Shown here: piece by piece, positions 53,809-64,000 of the stretch
Numbering within the stretch: position 1 is the first letter of the stretch
Layout: each line of letters starts with the position of its first letter
NCBI RefSeq assembly: GCF_051401765.1
Contig: NW_027480438.1
Location: 4,836,001 to 4,900,000, forward strand
DNA length: 64,000 nucleotides
Source: Calliopsis andreniformis
Lineage: Eukaryota > Arthropoda > Insecta > Hymenoptera > Andrenidae
Reading direction: 5' to 3'
Notes under the pieces: model-generated
The model's input: the letters and a program-made list of their open reading frames with translations, nothing else
Told to the model about the DNA's origin: nothing
The model's database searches: none
Program-made: the position numbers and the translations under genes

Positions 53809-56800
53809 GTGAAATCCACAATCATCAATATTCAACACACAACCCTCAAGCTTCAATCCTCAATACTCAAACATCAATCCTCAATTCTCAATACTCAATC
53901 GGCAGTCTTCAATCCTCAACACTCAATCTTCAATCCTCAATCCTCAATCTTCAATCCTCAACACCCAAACTTCAATCCTCAATCCCCAATCCTCAATCCT
54001 CAATCCTCATTCTTCAATCCTCAGTACCCAATCCTCAATCTTCAATCCTCAATCCTCAATCCTCAATTCTCAATCCTCAATCCGCAGTCCTCAGTCCTCA
54101 AACATCAATCCTCAATCGTCAGTCTTCACCCTCAATCCTCAATCCTCAATCCTCAATCCTCAATCTTCAATCTTGAATCCTCAACACACAATCCTCAATC
54201 CTCAATCCTCAGTCCTCAAATCTCTATTCTGAATCCTCAACCCTGAATCCACAATCTTCAGCCCACAGTCCTCAACAATCAGTTGTCAATGCTCAATCCT
54301 CAATAGGATATCCTCAATTCACAGTTTTCAATACTCAATACTCAATCTGCAATCTTCCAACCTCTATCCACAAACATCAATTTTCACCACTCAACCCTCA
54401 ACACTCAGTCCTCAATGTTTAATCCTCAATCCTCAATTCTCAATCTTCGATCCTCAATACTGAATCTTCAATCCTAAATACTCAATCCTCAATCATCAAT
54501 CCTCAATCCTTAATCCTCAATCTTCAATCCTCAGTCCCCAATCCTCAATCTTCAATCCTCAATCCGCAATCCTCATTCTCAATCCTCAATCCTCAATCTA
54601 CAATCCTCAATACTCAATCTTCAATCCTCTATCCTGAATCCTCAATCCTCAATCCTCAATCCTCAATCAGCGATACTCAATCTTCAATAATCAGTCCTCT
54701 ATCCTCAATCCTCAATCCCCAATACTCAACCATCGATCCTCAATTCTCAATACTCAATAGAATATCCTGAAATCTCAGGATTCAATGCTCAAACATCAAT
54801 CCTCAACCCTCAGCCCTCATTCTCAAACCTCAACCCTCAATCCTCAGTCCTCAATCCTCAATCCCCAATCCTCAATCTACATTCCTCAAGCCTCAATCCT
54901 CAATCCTCAACCCTCAGTCCTCATCCTCAATTCTCAATTCTCAATCCTCAATCCTCAATCCTCAATCTTCAATCCTTAATAATCTATCTCCAATCCTAGA
55001 TCCCCAATCCCCAATCCTCAATCCTTAATCCGCAATCTTCAATCCTCAATCCCCAGTCCTCAATCTTAAATCCTCAATCCTCAACACTCAATCCTCTATC
55101 CTCAATCTTCAATCATCATTACTCAATCTTCAATCCTCAATCCTCATCCTTCAATCCTCAATCCTCAATTCTCAATCCTCAATACTCAGTCCTCAATCGT
55201 CAATCCTCAATCCCCAATCCTCAATCTTCAATCCTCAATCCTCAATCCTCAATCCTCAATCCTCAATATTCAATCCTCAATACTCAATCTTCAATCCTCA
55301 ATCCTCAATACTCAATCTGCAATCCTCAATACTCAATCCTCAATCCTCAATCGTCAATCCTCAAACCCCAATCCTCTATCATTAATACTCAATCCTCAAT
55401 CCTCAATCCTCAATCCTCAATCCTCAATCTTCAATCCTCAGTACTCAATCTTCTATCTGCAATCCTCAATCCTCAATCCTCAATCCTCAATCTTCAATCC
55501 TCAATCCTCAATCCTCATCCTCAATCCTCAATCCTCAATCTACAATCCTCAATACTCAATCTTCAATCCTCAATCCTCAATCCTGAAATCCTCATTCCTC
55601 AATACTCAATCGTCAGTCTTCAATCCTCGACACTCAATCTTCAACCCTCAATCCCCAATACTCAATCCCCAATCATCATTCTTCAATCCTCAATACCCAA
55701 TCCTCTATCTTCCATCCTCAATCCTCAATCCTCAATTCTCAATCCTCAATCCTCAGTCCTCAGTCCTCAAACAGCAATCCTCAACCCTCAGCCTTCATCC
55801 TCAATCCTCAATCTTCAATCCTCAATCCTCAATCCTCAATCTTCTATCTTCAATCCCCAATCCTCTATCATCAATCCTCAATTCTCAATCCTCAATCCTC
55901 AATCCTCAATCCTCAATCTTCAATCCTCAATACTCAATCTTCAATCTTCAATCCTCAATTCTCAATCCTCAATCCTCAATCCTCAATCCTCTATCTTCAA
56001 TCCTCAACACTCAATCTTCAATCCTCAATCCCCAATCCTCAATCCCCAATCATCATTCTTCAATCCTCAATACCCAATCCTCAATCTTCCATCCTCAATC
56101 CTCAATCCTCAATTCTCAATCCTCAATCCTCAATCCTCAACCCTCAATCCTCAGTCCTCAAACCTCAATTCCGAAACCTCAATCCTGAATCCTCAATCTT
56201 CACCCCTCAGTCCGCAACAATCAATTGTCAATCCTCAATCCTCAATAGAATATCCTCAATTCACAGTTTTCAATACCCAATCCCCAACCTTCAATCTTCA
56301 AATCTAAATCCACAAACGTCAATTCTCATCACTCAACCCTCAACACTCAGTCCTCAATCTTCAATCCTCAATCCTCAATCCTCAATCGTCAATCCTCAAT
56401 CCCCAATTCTCTATCATCAATCCTCAATCCTCAATCCTCAATCCTCAATCCTCAATCCTCAGCCTTCAATCCTCAATACTCAATCTTCAATCTTCAATCC
56501 TCAATCCTCAATCCTCAATCCTCAATCCGCAATCCTCAATCTTCAATACTCAATACTCAATCATCAATCCTCAATCCTCAATCCTGAAATCCTCAACCCT
56601 CAATATTCAACACACAACCCTCAACCTTCAATCCTCAATACTCAACCATCAATCCTCAATTCTCAATGCGCAATAGAATATCCTGAATTCTCTGTTTTCA
56701 ATACTCAATACTCAACCTTCAATCTTCAAGTCTCCAACCACAAACATCAATTCTGATCACTCAACCCTCAACACTCAGTCCTCAATGTTTAATCCTCAAT

Positions 56801-57627
56801 CCTCAATTCTCAATCTTCGATCCTCAATACTGAATCTTCAATCCTAAATACTCAATCCTCAATCATCAATCCTCAATCCTTAATCCTCAATCTTCAATCC
56901 TCAATCCCCAATCCTCAATCCCCAATCATCATTCTTCAATCCTCAATACCCAATCCTCAATCTTCCATCCTCAATCCTCAATCCTCAATTCTCAATCCTC
57001 AATCCTCAATCCTCAACCCTCAATCCTCAGTCCTCAAACCTCAATTCCGAATCCTCAATCCTGAATCCTCAATCTTCACCCCTCAGTCCGCAACAATCAA
57101 TTGTCAATCCTCAATCCTCAATAGAATATCCTCAATTCACAGTTTTCAATACCCAATCCCCAACCTTCAATCTTCAAATCTAAATCCACAAACATCAATT
57201 CTCATCACTCAACCCTCAACACTCAGTCCTCAATCTTCAATCCTCAATCCTCAATCCTCAATCGTCAATCCTCAATCCCCAATCCTCAATCCTCAGTACT
57301 CAATCTTCTATCTGCAATCCTCAATCCTCAATCCTCAATCCTCAATCCGCAATCCGCAATCCTCAATCCTCAATCCTCAATCCTCACTCATCAATCCTCA
57401 ATCCTCATTCTTCAATCCTCAATCCTCAATCCTCAATCCTCAATCTGCAATCCTCAATACTCAATCCTCAATCCTCAATCCTCAATCCTCAATCCTCAAT
57501 CCTCAATCTTCAATCCTCAATACTCAATCTTCAATCTTCAATCCTCAATCCTCAATCCTCAATCCTCAATCCGCAATCCTCAATCTTCAATCCTCAATAC
57601 TCAATCTTCAATCCTCAATCCTCAATC
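53809..57627 (+). repeat. 3,819-bp K-to-K unit
   Basis: Same order as the 3,833-bp unit: K (HindIII at 53848), palindrome (54305), L (54785), D (near 54972), island (56245), EcoRI-type island (near 56670), GTTTAATCC switch, island (57121). It is 14 bp shorter because two heptamers are missing just before CTCAGTACTC near 57290. A private change, CAATGCTC near 54290, marks it. Confidence 0.92.
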
Positions 57628-60600
57628 GTGAAATCCACAATCATCAATATTCAACACACAACCCTCAAGCTTCAATCCTCAATACTCAAACATCAATCCT
57701 CAATTCTCAATACTCAATCGGCAGTCTTCAATCCTCAACACTCAATCTTCAATCCTCAATCCTCAATCTTCAATCCTCAACACCCAAACCTCAATCCTCA
57801 ATCCCCAATCCTCAATCCTCAATCCTCATTCTTCAATCCTCAGTACCCAATCCTCAATCTTCAATCCTCAATCCTCAATCCTCAATTCTCAATCCTCAAT
57901 CCGCAGTCCTCAGTCCTCAAACATCAATCCTCAATCGTCAGTCTTCACCCTCAATCCTCAATCCTCAATCCTCAATCCTCAATCTTCAATCTTGAATCCT
58001 CAACACACAATCCTCAATCCTCAATCCTCAGTCCTCAAATCTCTATTCTGAATCCTCAACCCTGAATCCACAATCTTCAGCCCACAGTCCTCAACAATCA
58101 GTTGTCAATCCTCAATCCTCAATAGGATATCCTCAATTCACAGTTTTCAATACTCAATACTCAATCTGCAATCTTCCAACCTCTATCCACAAACATCAAT
58201 TTTCACCACTCAACCCTCAACACTCAGTCCTCAATGTTTAATCCTCAATCCTCAATTCTCAATCTTCGATCCTCAATACTGAATCTTCAATCCTAAATAC
58301 TCAATCCTCAATCATCAATCCTCAATCCTTAATCCTCAATCTTCAATCCTCAGTCCCCAATCCTCAATCTTCAATCCTCAATCCGCAATCCTCATTCTCA
58401 ATCCTCAATCCTCAATCTACAATCCTCAATACTCAATCTTCAATCCTCTATCCTGAATCCTCAATCCTCAATCCTCAATCCTCAATCAGCGATACTCAAT
58501 CTTCAATAATCAGTCCTCTATCCTCAATCCTCAATCCCCAATACTCAACCATCGATCCTCAATTCTCAATACTCAATAGAATATCCTGAAATCTCAGGAT
58601 TCAATGCTCAAACATCAATCCTCAACCCTCAGCCCTCATTCTCAAACCTCAACCCTCAATCCTCAGTCCTCAATCCTCAATCCCCAATCCTCAATCTACA
58701 TTCCTCAAGCCTCAATCCTCAATCCTCAACCCTCAGTCCTCATCCTCAATTCTCAATTCTCAATCCTCAATCCTCAATCCTCAATCTTCAATCCTTAATA
58801 ATCTATCTCCAATCCTAGATCCCCAATCCCCAATCCTCAATCCTTAATCCGCAATCTTCAATCCTCAATCCCCAGTCCTCAATCTTAAATCCTCAATCCT
58901 CAACACTCAATCCTCTATCCTCAATCTTCAATCATCATTACTCAATCTTCAATCCTCAATCCTCATCCTTCAATCCTCAATCCTCAATTCTCAATCCTCA
59001 ATACTCAGTCCTCAATCGTCAATCCTCAATCCCCAATCCTCAATCTTCAATCCTCAATCCTCAATCCTCAATCCTCAATCCTCAATATTCAATCCTCAAT
59101 ACTCAATCTTCAATCCTCAATCCTCAATACTCAATCTGCAATCCTCAATACTCAATCCTCAATCCTCAATCGTCAATCCTCAAACCCCAATCCTCTATCA
59201 TTAATACTCAATCCTCAATCCTCAATCCTCAATCCTCAATCCTCAATCTTCAATCCTCAGTACTCAATCTTCTATCTGCAATCCTCAATCCTCAATCCTC
59301 AATCCTCAATCTTCAATCCTCAATCCTCAATCCTCATCCTCAATCCTCAATCCTCAATCTACAATCCTCAATACTCAATCTTCAATCCTCAATCCTCAAT
59401 CCTGAAATCCTCATTCCTCAATACTCAATCGTCAGTCTTCAATCCTCGACACTCAATCTTCAACCCTCAATCCCCAATACTCAATCCCCAATCATCATTC
59501 TTCAATCCTCAATACCCAATCCTCTATCTTCCATCCTCAATCCTCAATCCTCAATTCTCAATCCTCAATCCTCAGTCCTCAGTCCTCAAACAGCAATCCT
59601 CAACCCTCAGCCTTCATCCTCAATCCTCAATCTTCAATCCTCAATCCTCAATCCTCAATCTTCTATCTTCAATCCCCAATCCTCTATCATCAATCCTCAA
59701 TTCTCAATCCTCAATCCTCAATCCTCAATCCTCAATCTTCAATCCTCAATACTCAATCTTCAATCTTCAATCCTCAATTCTCAATCCTCAATCCTCAATC
59801 CTCAATCCTCTATCTTCAATCCTCAACACTCAATCTTCAATCCTCAATCCCCAATCCTCAATCCCCAATCATCATTCTTCAATCCTCAATACCCAATCCT
59901 CAATCTTCCATTCTCAATCCTCAATCCTCAATTCTCAATCCTCAATCCTCAATCCTCAACCCTCAATCCTCAGTCCTCAAACCTCAATTCCGAAACCTCA
60001 ATCCTGAATCCTCAATCTTCACCCCTCAGTCCGCAACAATCAATTGTCAATCCTCAATCCTCAATAGAATATCCTCAATTCACAGTTTTCAATACCCAAT
60101 CCCCAACCTTCAATCTTCAAATCTAAATCCACAAACGTCAATTCTCATCACTCAACCCTCAACACTCAGTCCTCAATCTTCAATCCTCAATCCTCAATCC
60201 TCAATCGTCAATCCTCAATCCCCAATTCTCTATCATCAATCCTCAATCCTCAATCCTCAATCCTCAATCCTCAATCCTCAGCCTTCAATCCTCAATACTC
60301 AATCTTCAATCTTCAATCCTCAATCCTCAATCCTCAATCCTCAATCCGCAATCCTCAATCTTCAATACTCAATACTCAATCATCAATCCTCAATCCTCAA
60401 TCCTGAAATCCTCAACCCTCAATATTCAACACACAACCCTCAACCTTCAATCCTCAATACTCAACCATCAATCCTCAATTCTCAATGCGCAATAGAATAT
60501 CCTGAATTCTCTGTTTTCAATACTCAATACTCAACCTTCAATCTTCAAGTCTCCAACCACAAACATCAATTCTGATCACTCAACCCTCAACACTCAGTCC

Positions 60601-61460
60601 TCAATGTTTAATCCTCAATCCTCAATTCTCAATCTTCGATCCTCAATACTGAATCTTCAATCCTAAATACTCAATCCTCAATCATCAATCCTCAATCCTT
60701 AATCCTCAATCTTCAATCCTCAATCCCCAATCCTCAATCCCCAATCATCATTCTTCAATCCTCAATACCCAATCCTCAATCTTCCATCCTCAATCCTCAA
60801 TCCTCAATTCTCAATCCTCAATCCTCAATCCTCAACCCTCAATCCTCAGTCCTCAAACCTCAATTCCGAATCCTCAATCCTGAATCCTCAATCTTCACCC
60901 CTCAGTCCGCAACAATCAATTGTCAATCCTCAATCCTCAATAGAATATCCTCAATTCACAGTTTTCAATACCCAATCCCCAACCTTCAATCTTCAAATCT
61001 AAATCCACAAACATCAATTCTCATCACTCAACCCTCAACACTCAGTCCTCAATCTTCAATCCTCAATCCTCAATCCTCAATCGTCAATCCTCAATCCCCA
61101 ATCCTCAATCCTCAATCTTCAATCCTCAGTACTCAATCTTCTATCTGCAATCCTCAATCCTCAATCCTCAATCCTCAATCCGCAATCCGCAATCCTCAAT
61201 CCTCAATCCTCAATCCTCACTCATCAATCCTCAATCCTCATTCTTCAATCCTCAATCCTCAATCCTCAATCCTCAATCTGCAATCCTCAATACTCAATCC
61301 TCAATCCTCAATCCTCAATCCTCAATCCTCAATCCTCAATCTTCAATCCTCAATACTCAATCTTCAATCTTCAATCCTCAATCCTCAATCCTCAATCCTC
61401 AATCCGCAATCCTCAATCTTCAATCCTCAATACTCAATCTTCAATCCTCAATCCTCAATC
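57628..61460 (+). repeat. 3,833-bp K-to-K unit
   Basis: K starts at 57628 (HindIII at 57667), palindrome 58124, L 58604, islands 60064 and 60940. A private change in the K translation (F to L) comes from CCCAAACCTC near 57785 where other copies have CCCAAACTTC. Otherwise it follows the unit at 26254 with the same length. Confidence 0.92.
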
Positions 61461-64000
61461 GTGAAATCCACAATCATCAATATTCAACACACAACCCTCA
61501 AGCTTCAATCCTCAATACTCAAACATCAATCCTCAATTCTCAATACTCAATCGGCAGTCTTCAATCCTCAACACTCAATCTTCAATCCTCAATCCTCAAT
61601 CTTCAATCCTCAACACCCAAACTTCAATCCTCAATCCCCAATCCTCAATCCTCAATCCTCATTCTTCAATCCTCAGTACCCAATCCTCAATCTTCAATCC
61701 TCAATCCTCAATCCTCAATTCTCAATCCTCAATCCGCAGTCCTCAGTCCTCAAACATCAATCCTCAATCGTCAGTCTTCACCCTCAATCCTCAATCCTCA
61801 ATCCTCAATCCTCAATCTTCAATCTTGAATCCTCAACACACAATCCTCAATCCTCAATCCTCAGTCCTCAAATCTCTATTCTGAATCCTCAACCCTGAAT
61901 CCACAATCTTCAGCCCACAGTCCTCAACAATCAGTTGTCAATCCTCAATCCTCAATAGGATATCCTCAATTCACAGTTTTCAATACTCAATACTCAATCT
62001 GCAATCTTCCAACCTCTATCCACAAACATCAATTTTCACCACTCAACCCTCAACACTCAGTCCTCAATGTTTAATCCTCAATCCTCAATTCTCAATCTTC
62101 GATCCTCAATACTGAATCTTCAATCCTAAATACTCAATCCTCAATCATCAATCCTCAATCCTTAATCCTCAATCTTCAATCCTCAGTCCCCAATCCTCAA
62201 TCTTCAATCCTCAATCCGCAATCCTCATTCTCAATCCTCAATCCTCAATCTACAATCCTCAATACTCAATCTTCAATCCTCTATCCTGAATCCTCAATCC
62301 TCAATCCTCAATCCTCAATCAGCGATACTCAATCTTCAATAACCAGTCCTCTATCCTCAATCCTCAATCCCCAATACTCAACCATCGATCCTCAATTCTC
62401 AATACTCAATAGAATATCCTGAAATCTCAGGATTCAATGCTCAAACATCAATCCTCAACCCTCAGCCCTCATTCTCAAACCTCAACCCTCAATCCTCAGT
62501 CCTCAATCCTCAATCCCCAATCCTCAATCTACATTCCTCAAGCCTCAATCCTCAATCCTCAACCCTCAGTCCTCATCCTCAATTCTCAATTCTCAATCCT
62601 CAATCCTCAATCCTCAATCTTCAATCCTTAATAATCTATCTCCAATCCTAGATCCCCAATCCCCAATCCTCAATCCTTAATCCGCAATCTTCAATCCTCA
62701 ATCCCCAGTCCTCAATCTTAAATCCTCAATCCTCAACACTCAATCCTCTATCCTCAATCTTCAATCATCATTACTCAATCTTCAATCCTCAATCCTCATC
62801 CTTCAATCCTCAATCCTCAATTCTCAATCCTCAATACTCAGTCCTCAATCGTCAATCCTCAATCCCCAATCCTCAATCTTCAATCCTCAATCCTCAATCC
62901 TCAATCCTCAATCCTCAATATTCAATCCTCAATACTCAATCTTCAATCCTCAATCCTCAATACTCAATCTGCAATCCTCAATACTCAATCCTCAATCCTC
63001 AATCGTCAATCCTCAAACCCCAATCCTCTATCATTAATACTCAATCCTCAATCCTCAATCCTCAATCCTCAATCCTCAATCTTCAATCCTCAGTACTCAA
63101 TCTTCTATCTGCAATCCTCAATCCTCAATCCTCAATCCTCAATCTTCAATCCTCAATCCTCAATCCTCATCCTCAATCCTCAATCCTCAATCTACAATCC
63201 TCAATACTCAATCTTCAATCCTCAATCCTCAATCCTGAAATCCTCATTCCTCAATACTCAATCGTCAGTCTTCAATCCTCGACACTCAATCTTCAACCCT
63301 CAATCCCCAATACTCAATCCCCAATCATCATTCTTCAATCCTCAATACCCAATCCTCTATCTTCCATCCTCAATCCTCAATCCTCAATTCTCAATCCTCA
63401 ATCCTCAGTCCTCAGTCCTCAAACAGCAATCCTCAACCCTCAGCCTTCATCCTCAATCCTCAATCTTCAATCCTCAATCCTCAATCCTCAATCTTCTATC
63501 TTCAATCCCCAATCCTCTATCATCAATCCTCAATTCTCAATCCTCAATCCTCAATCCTCAATCCTCAATCTTCAATCCTCAATACTCAATCTTCAATCTT
63601 CAATCCTCAATTCTCAATCCTCAATCCTCAATCCTCAATCCTCTATCTTCAATCCTCAACACTCAATCTTCAATCCTCAATCCCCAATCCTCAATCCCCA
63701 ATCATCATTCTTCAATCCTCAATACCCAATCCTCAATCTTCCATCCTCAATCCTCAATCCTCAATTCTCAATCCTCAATCCTCAATCCTCAACCCTCAAT
63801 CCTCAGTCCTCAAACCTCAATTCCGAAACCTCAATCCTGAATCCTCAATCTTCACCCCTCAGTCCGCAACAATCAATTGTCAATCCTCAATCCTCAATAG
63901 AATATCCTCAATTCACAGTTTTCAATACCCAATCCCCAACCTTCAATCTTCAAATCTAAATCCACAAACGTCAATTCTCATCACTCAACCCTCAACACTC
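61461..64000 (+). repeat. 3,833-bp unit, cut by the window end
   Basis: K starts at 61461 (HindIII at 61500), palindrome 61957, L 62437, island 63897. It follows the previous unit at an offset of 3,833 bp up to the last base, with a private change AATAACCAG near 62340 (others AATAATCAG). The array clearly continues past the window. Confidence 0.92.

Larger units (their letters stand above)
1..64000 (+). repeat. TCAATCC heptamer satellite array (whole window)
   Basis: Every line of the window reads as tandem copies of TCAATCC or one-base variants, always in this orientation. The longest uninterrupted perfect run noticed is eight copies (33901-33956, and the equivalent place near 39.5 kb); elsewhere perfect runs of three to seven are broken by variant heptamers. 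The + strand is nearly free of G, an extreme strand asymmetry. Occasional units of six bases, such as TCATCC, shift the seven-base phase. Nothing unique interrupts the array. Both window edges lie inside it, so its true length is unknown. Satellite identity is seen directly; chromosomal location and function are not visible. Confidence 0.98.

Noticed and set aside
1..64000. CRISPR array
   Set aside because: Repeats are 7 bp, contiguous and degenerate, without unique spacers of constant length or neighbouring cas genes.
1..64000. Telomere
   Set aside because: The G-rich strand has the TTGAGG/GGATTGA pattern, but the array is heavily diversified with kilobase-scale units and islands, unlike enzyme-made telomeric repeats. 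A subtelomeric location remains possible.
1..64000. Inverted or palindromic array arms
   Set aside because: No stretch of GGATTGA repeats was found on the + strand; isolated GGATT strings such as CAGGATTC are single variants inside islands.
1..64000. RNA genes (rRNA, tRNA, snRNA)
   Set aside because: The near absence of G on the + strand leaves no scope for the paired stems these genes need, and no conserved motif was seen on either strand.

Overview
The whole 64 kb window is one tandem-repeat (satellite) array and contains no recognisable gene. The basic unit on the + strand is the heptamer TCAATCC (complement GGATTGA), repeated about nine thousand times with point variants such as TCAATCT, TCAATAC, TCAGTCC, TGAATCC, GCAATCC, TCAACCC, CCAATCC and TTAATCC. 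The orientation never flips, so the + strand is almost free of G from end to end. No rRNA, tRNA, transposase, reverse transcriptase, promoter or unique sequence was seen. An array of this size and uniformity points to a eukaryotic chromosome, such as pericentromeric or subtelomeric heterochromatin or another heterochromatic block. I cannot name the organism from the sequence.

The long + strand reading frames (up to 638 codons) are a by-product of the repeat. Seven is not a multiple of three, so three heptamers (21 nt) encode the same seven residues (S-I-L-N-P-Q-S, circularly permuted) in all three frames, with no stop codon. The opposite strand meets a TGA every 21 nt in every frame. The peptides are therefore not evidence of genes.

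Above the heptamer lies a deep higher-order structure, readable because variant heptamers and about 190-bp islands of less heptamer-like sequence act as bar codes. Recurring modules are: a K block (around 9208, 13429, 18850, 26254, 30087, 35713, 53809, 57628 and 61461, each with a HindIII site); an L block 976 bp downstream in most copies; a D block just after L; islands carrying AATAGAATATCC; and a module at about 21.8-24.1, 33.1-34.6 and 38.7-41.0 kb. The cleanest K-to-K unit is 3,833 bp.

Layout: 1-640 is a diverged left portion; 640-5375 holds the 638-codon module and EcoRI-bearing islands; 5376-13821 is a near-perfect 4,221-bp tandem duplication; 14591-17752 is a 1,581-bp tandem duplication; 18850-41003 is a mosaic of K-L-D units and the other modules; from about 42391 the left part of the window starts again. 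This second arm (about 42391-60603) matches 640-21825. It differs by having one 4,221-bp unit instead of two, one 1,581-bp unit instead of two, and an extra 2,850-bp duplication. From 53809 to the window end the array runs as regular 3.8-kb units. The pattern fits repeated unequal exchange or similar amplification at scales from 7 bp to about 42 kb.
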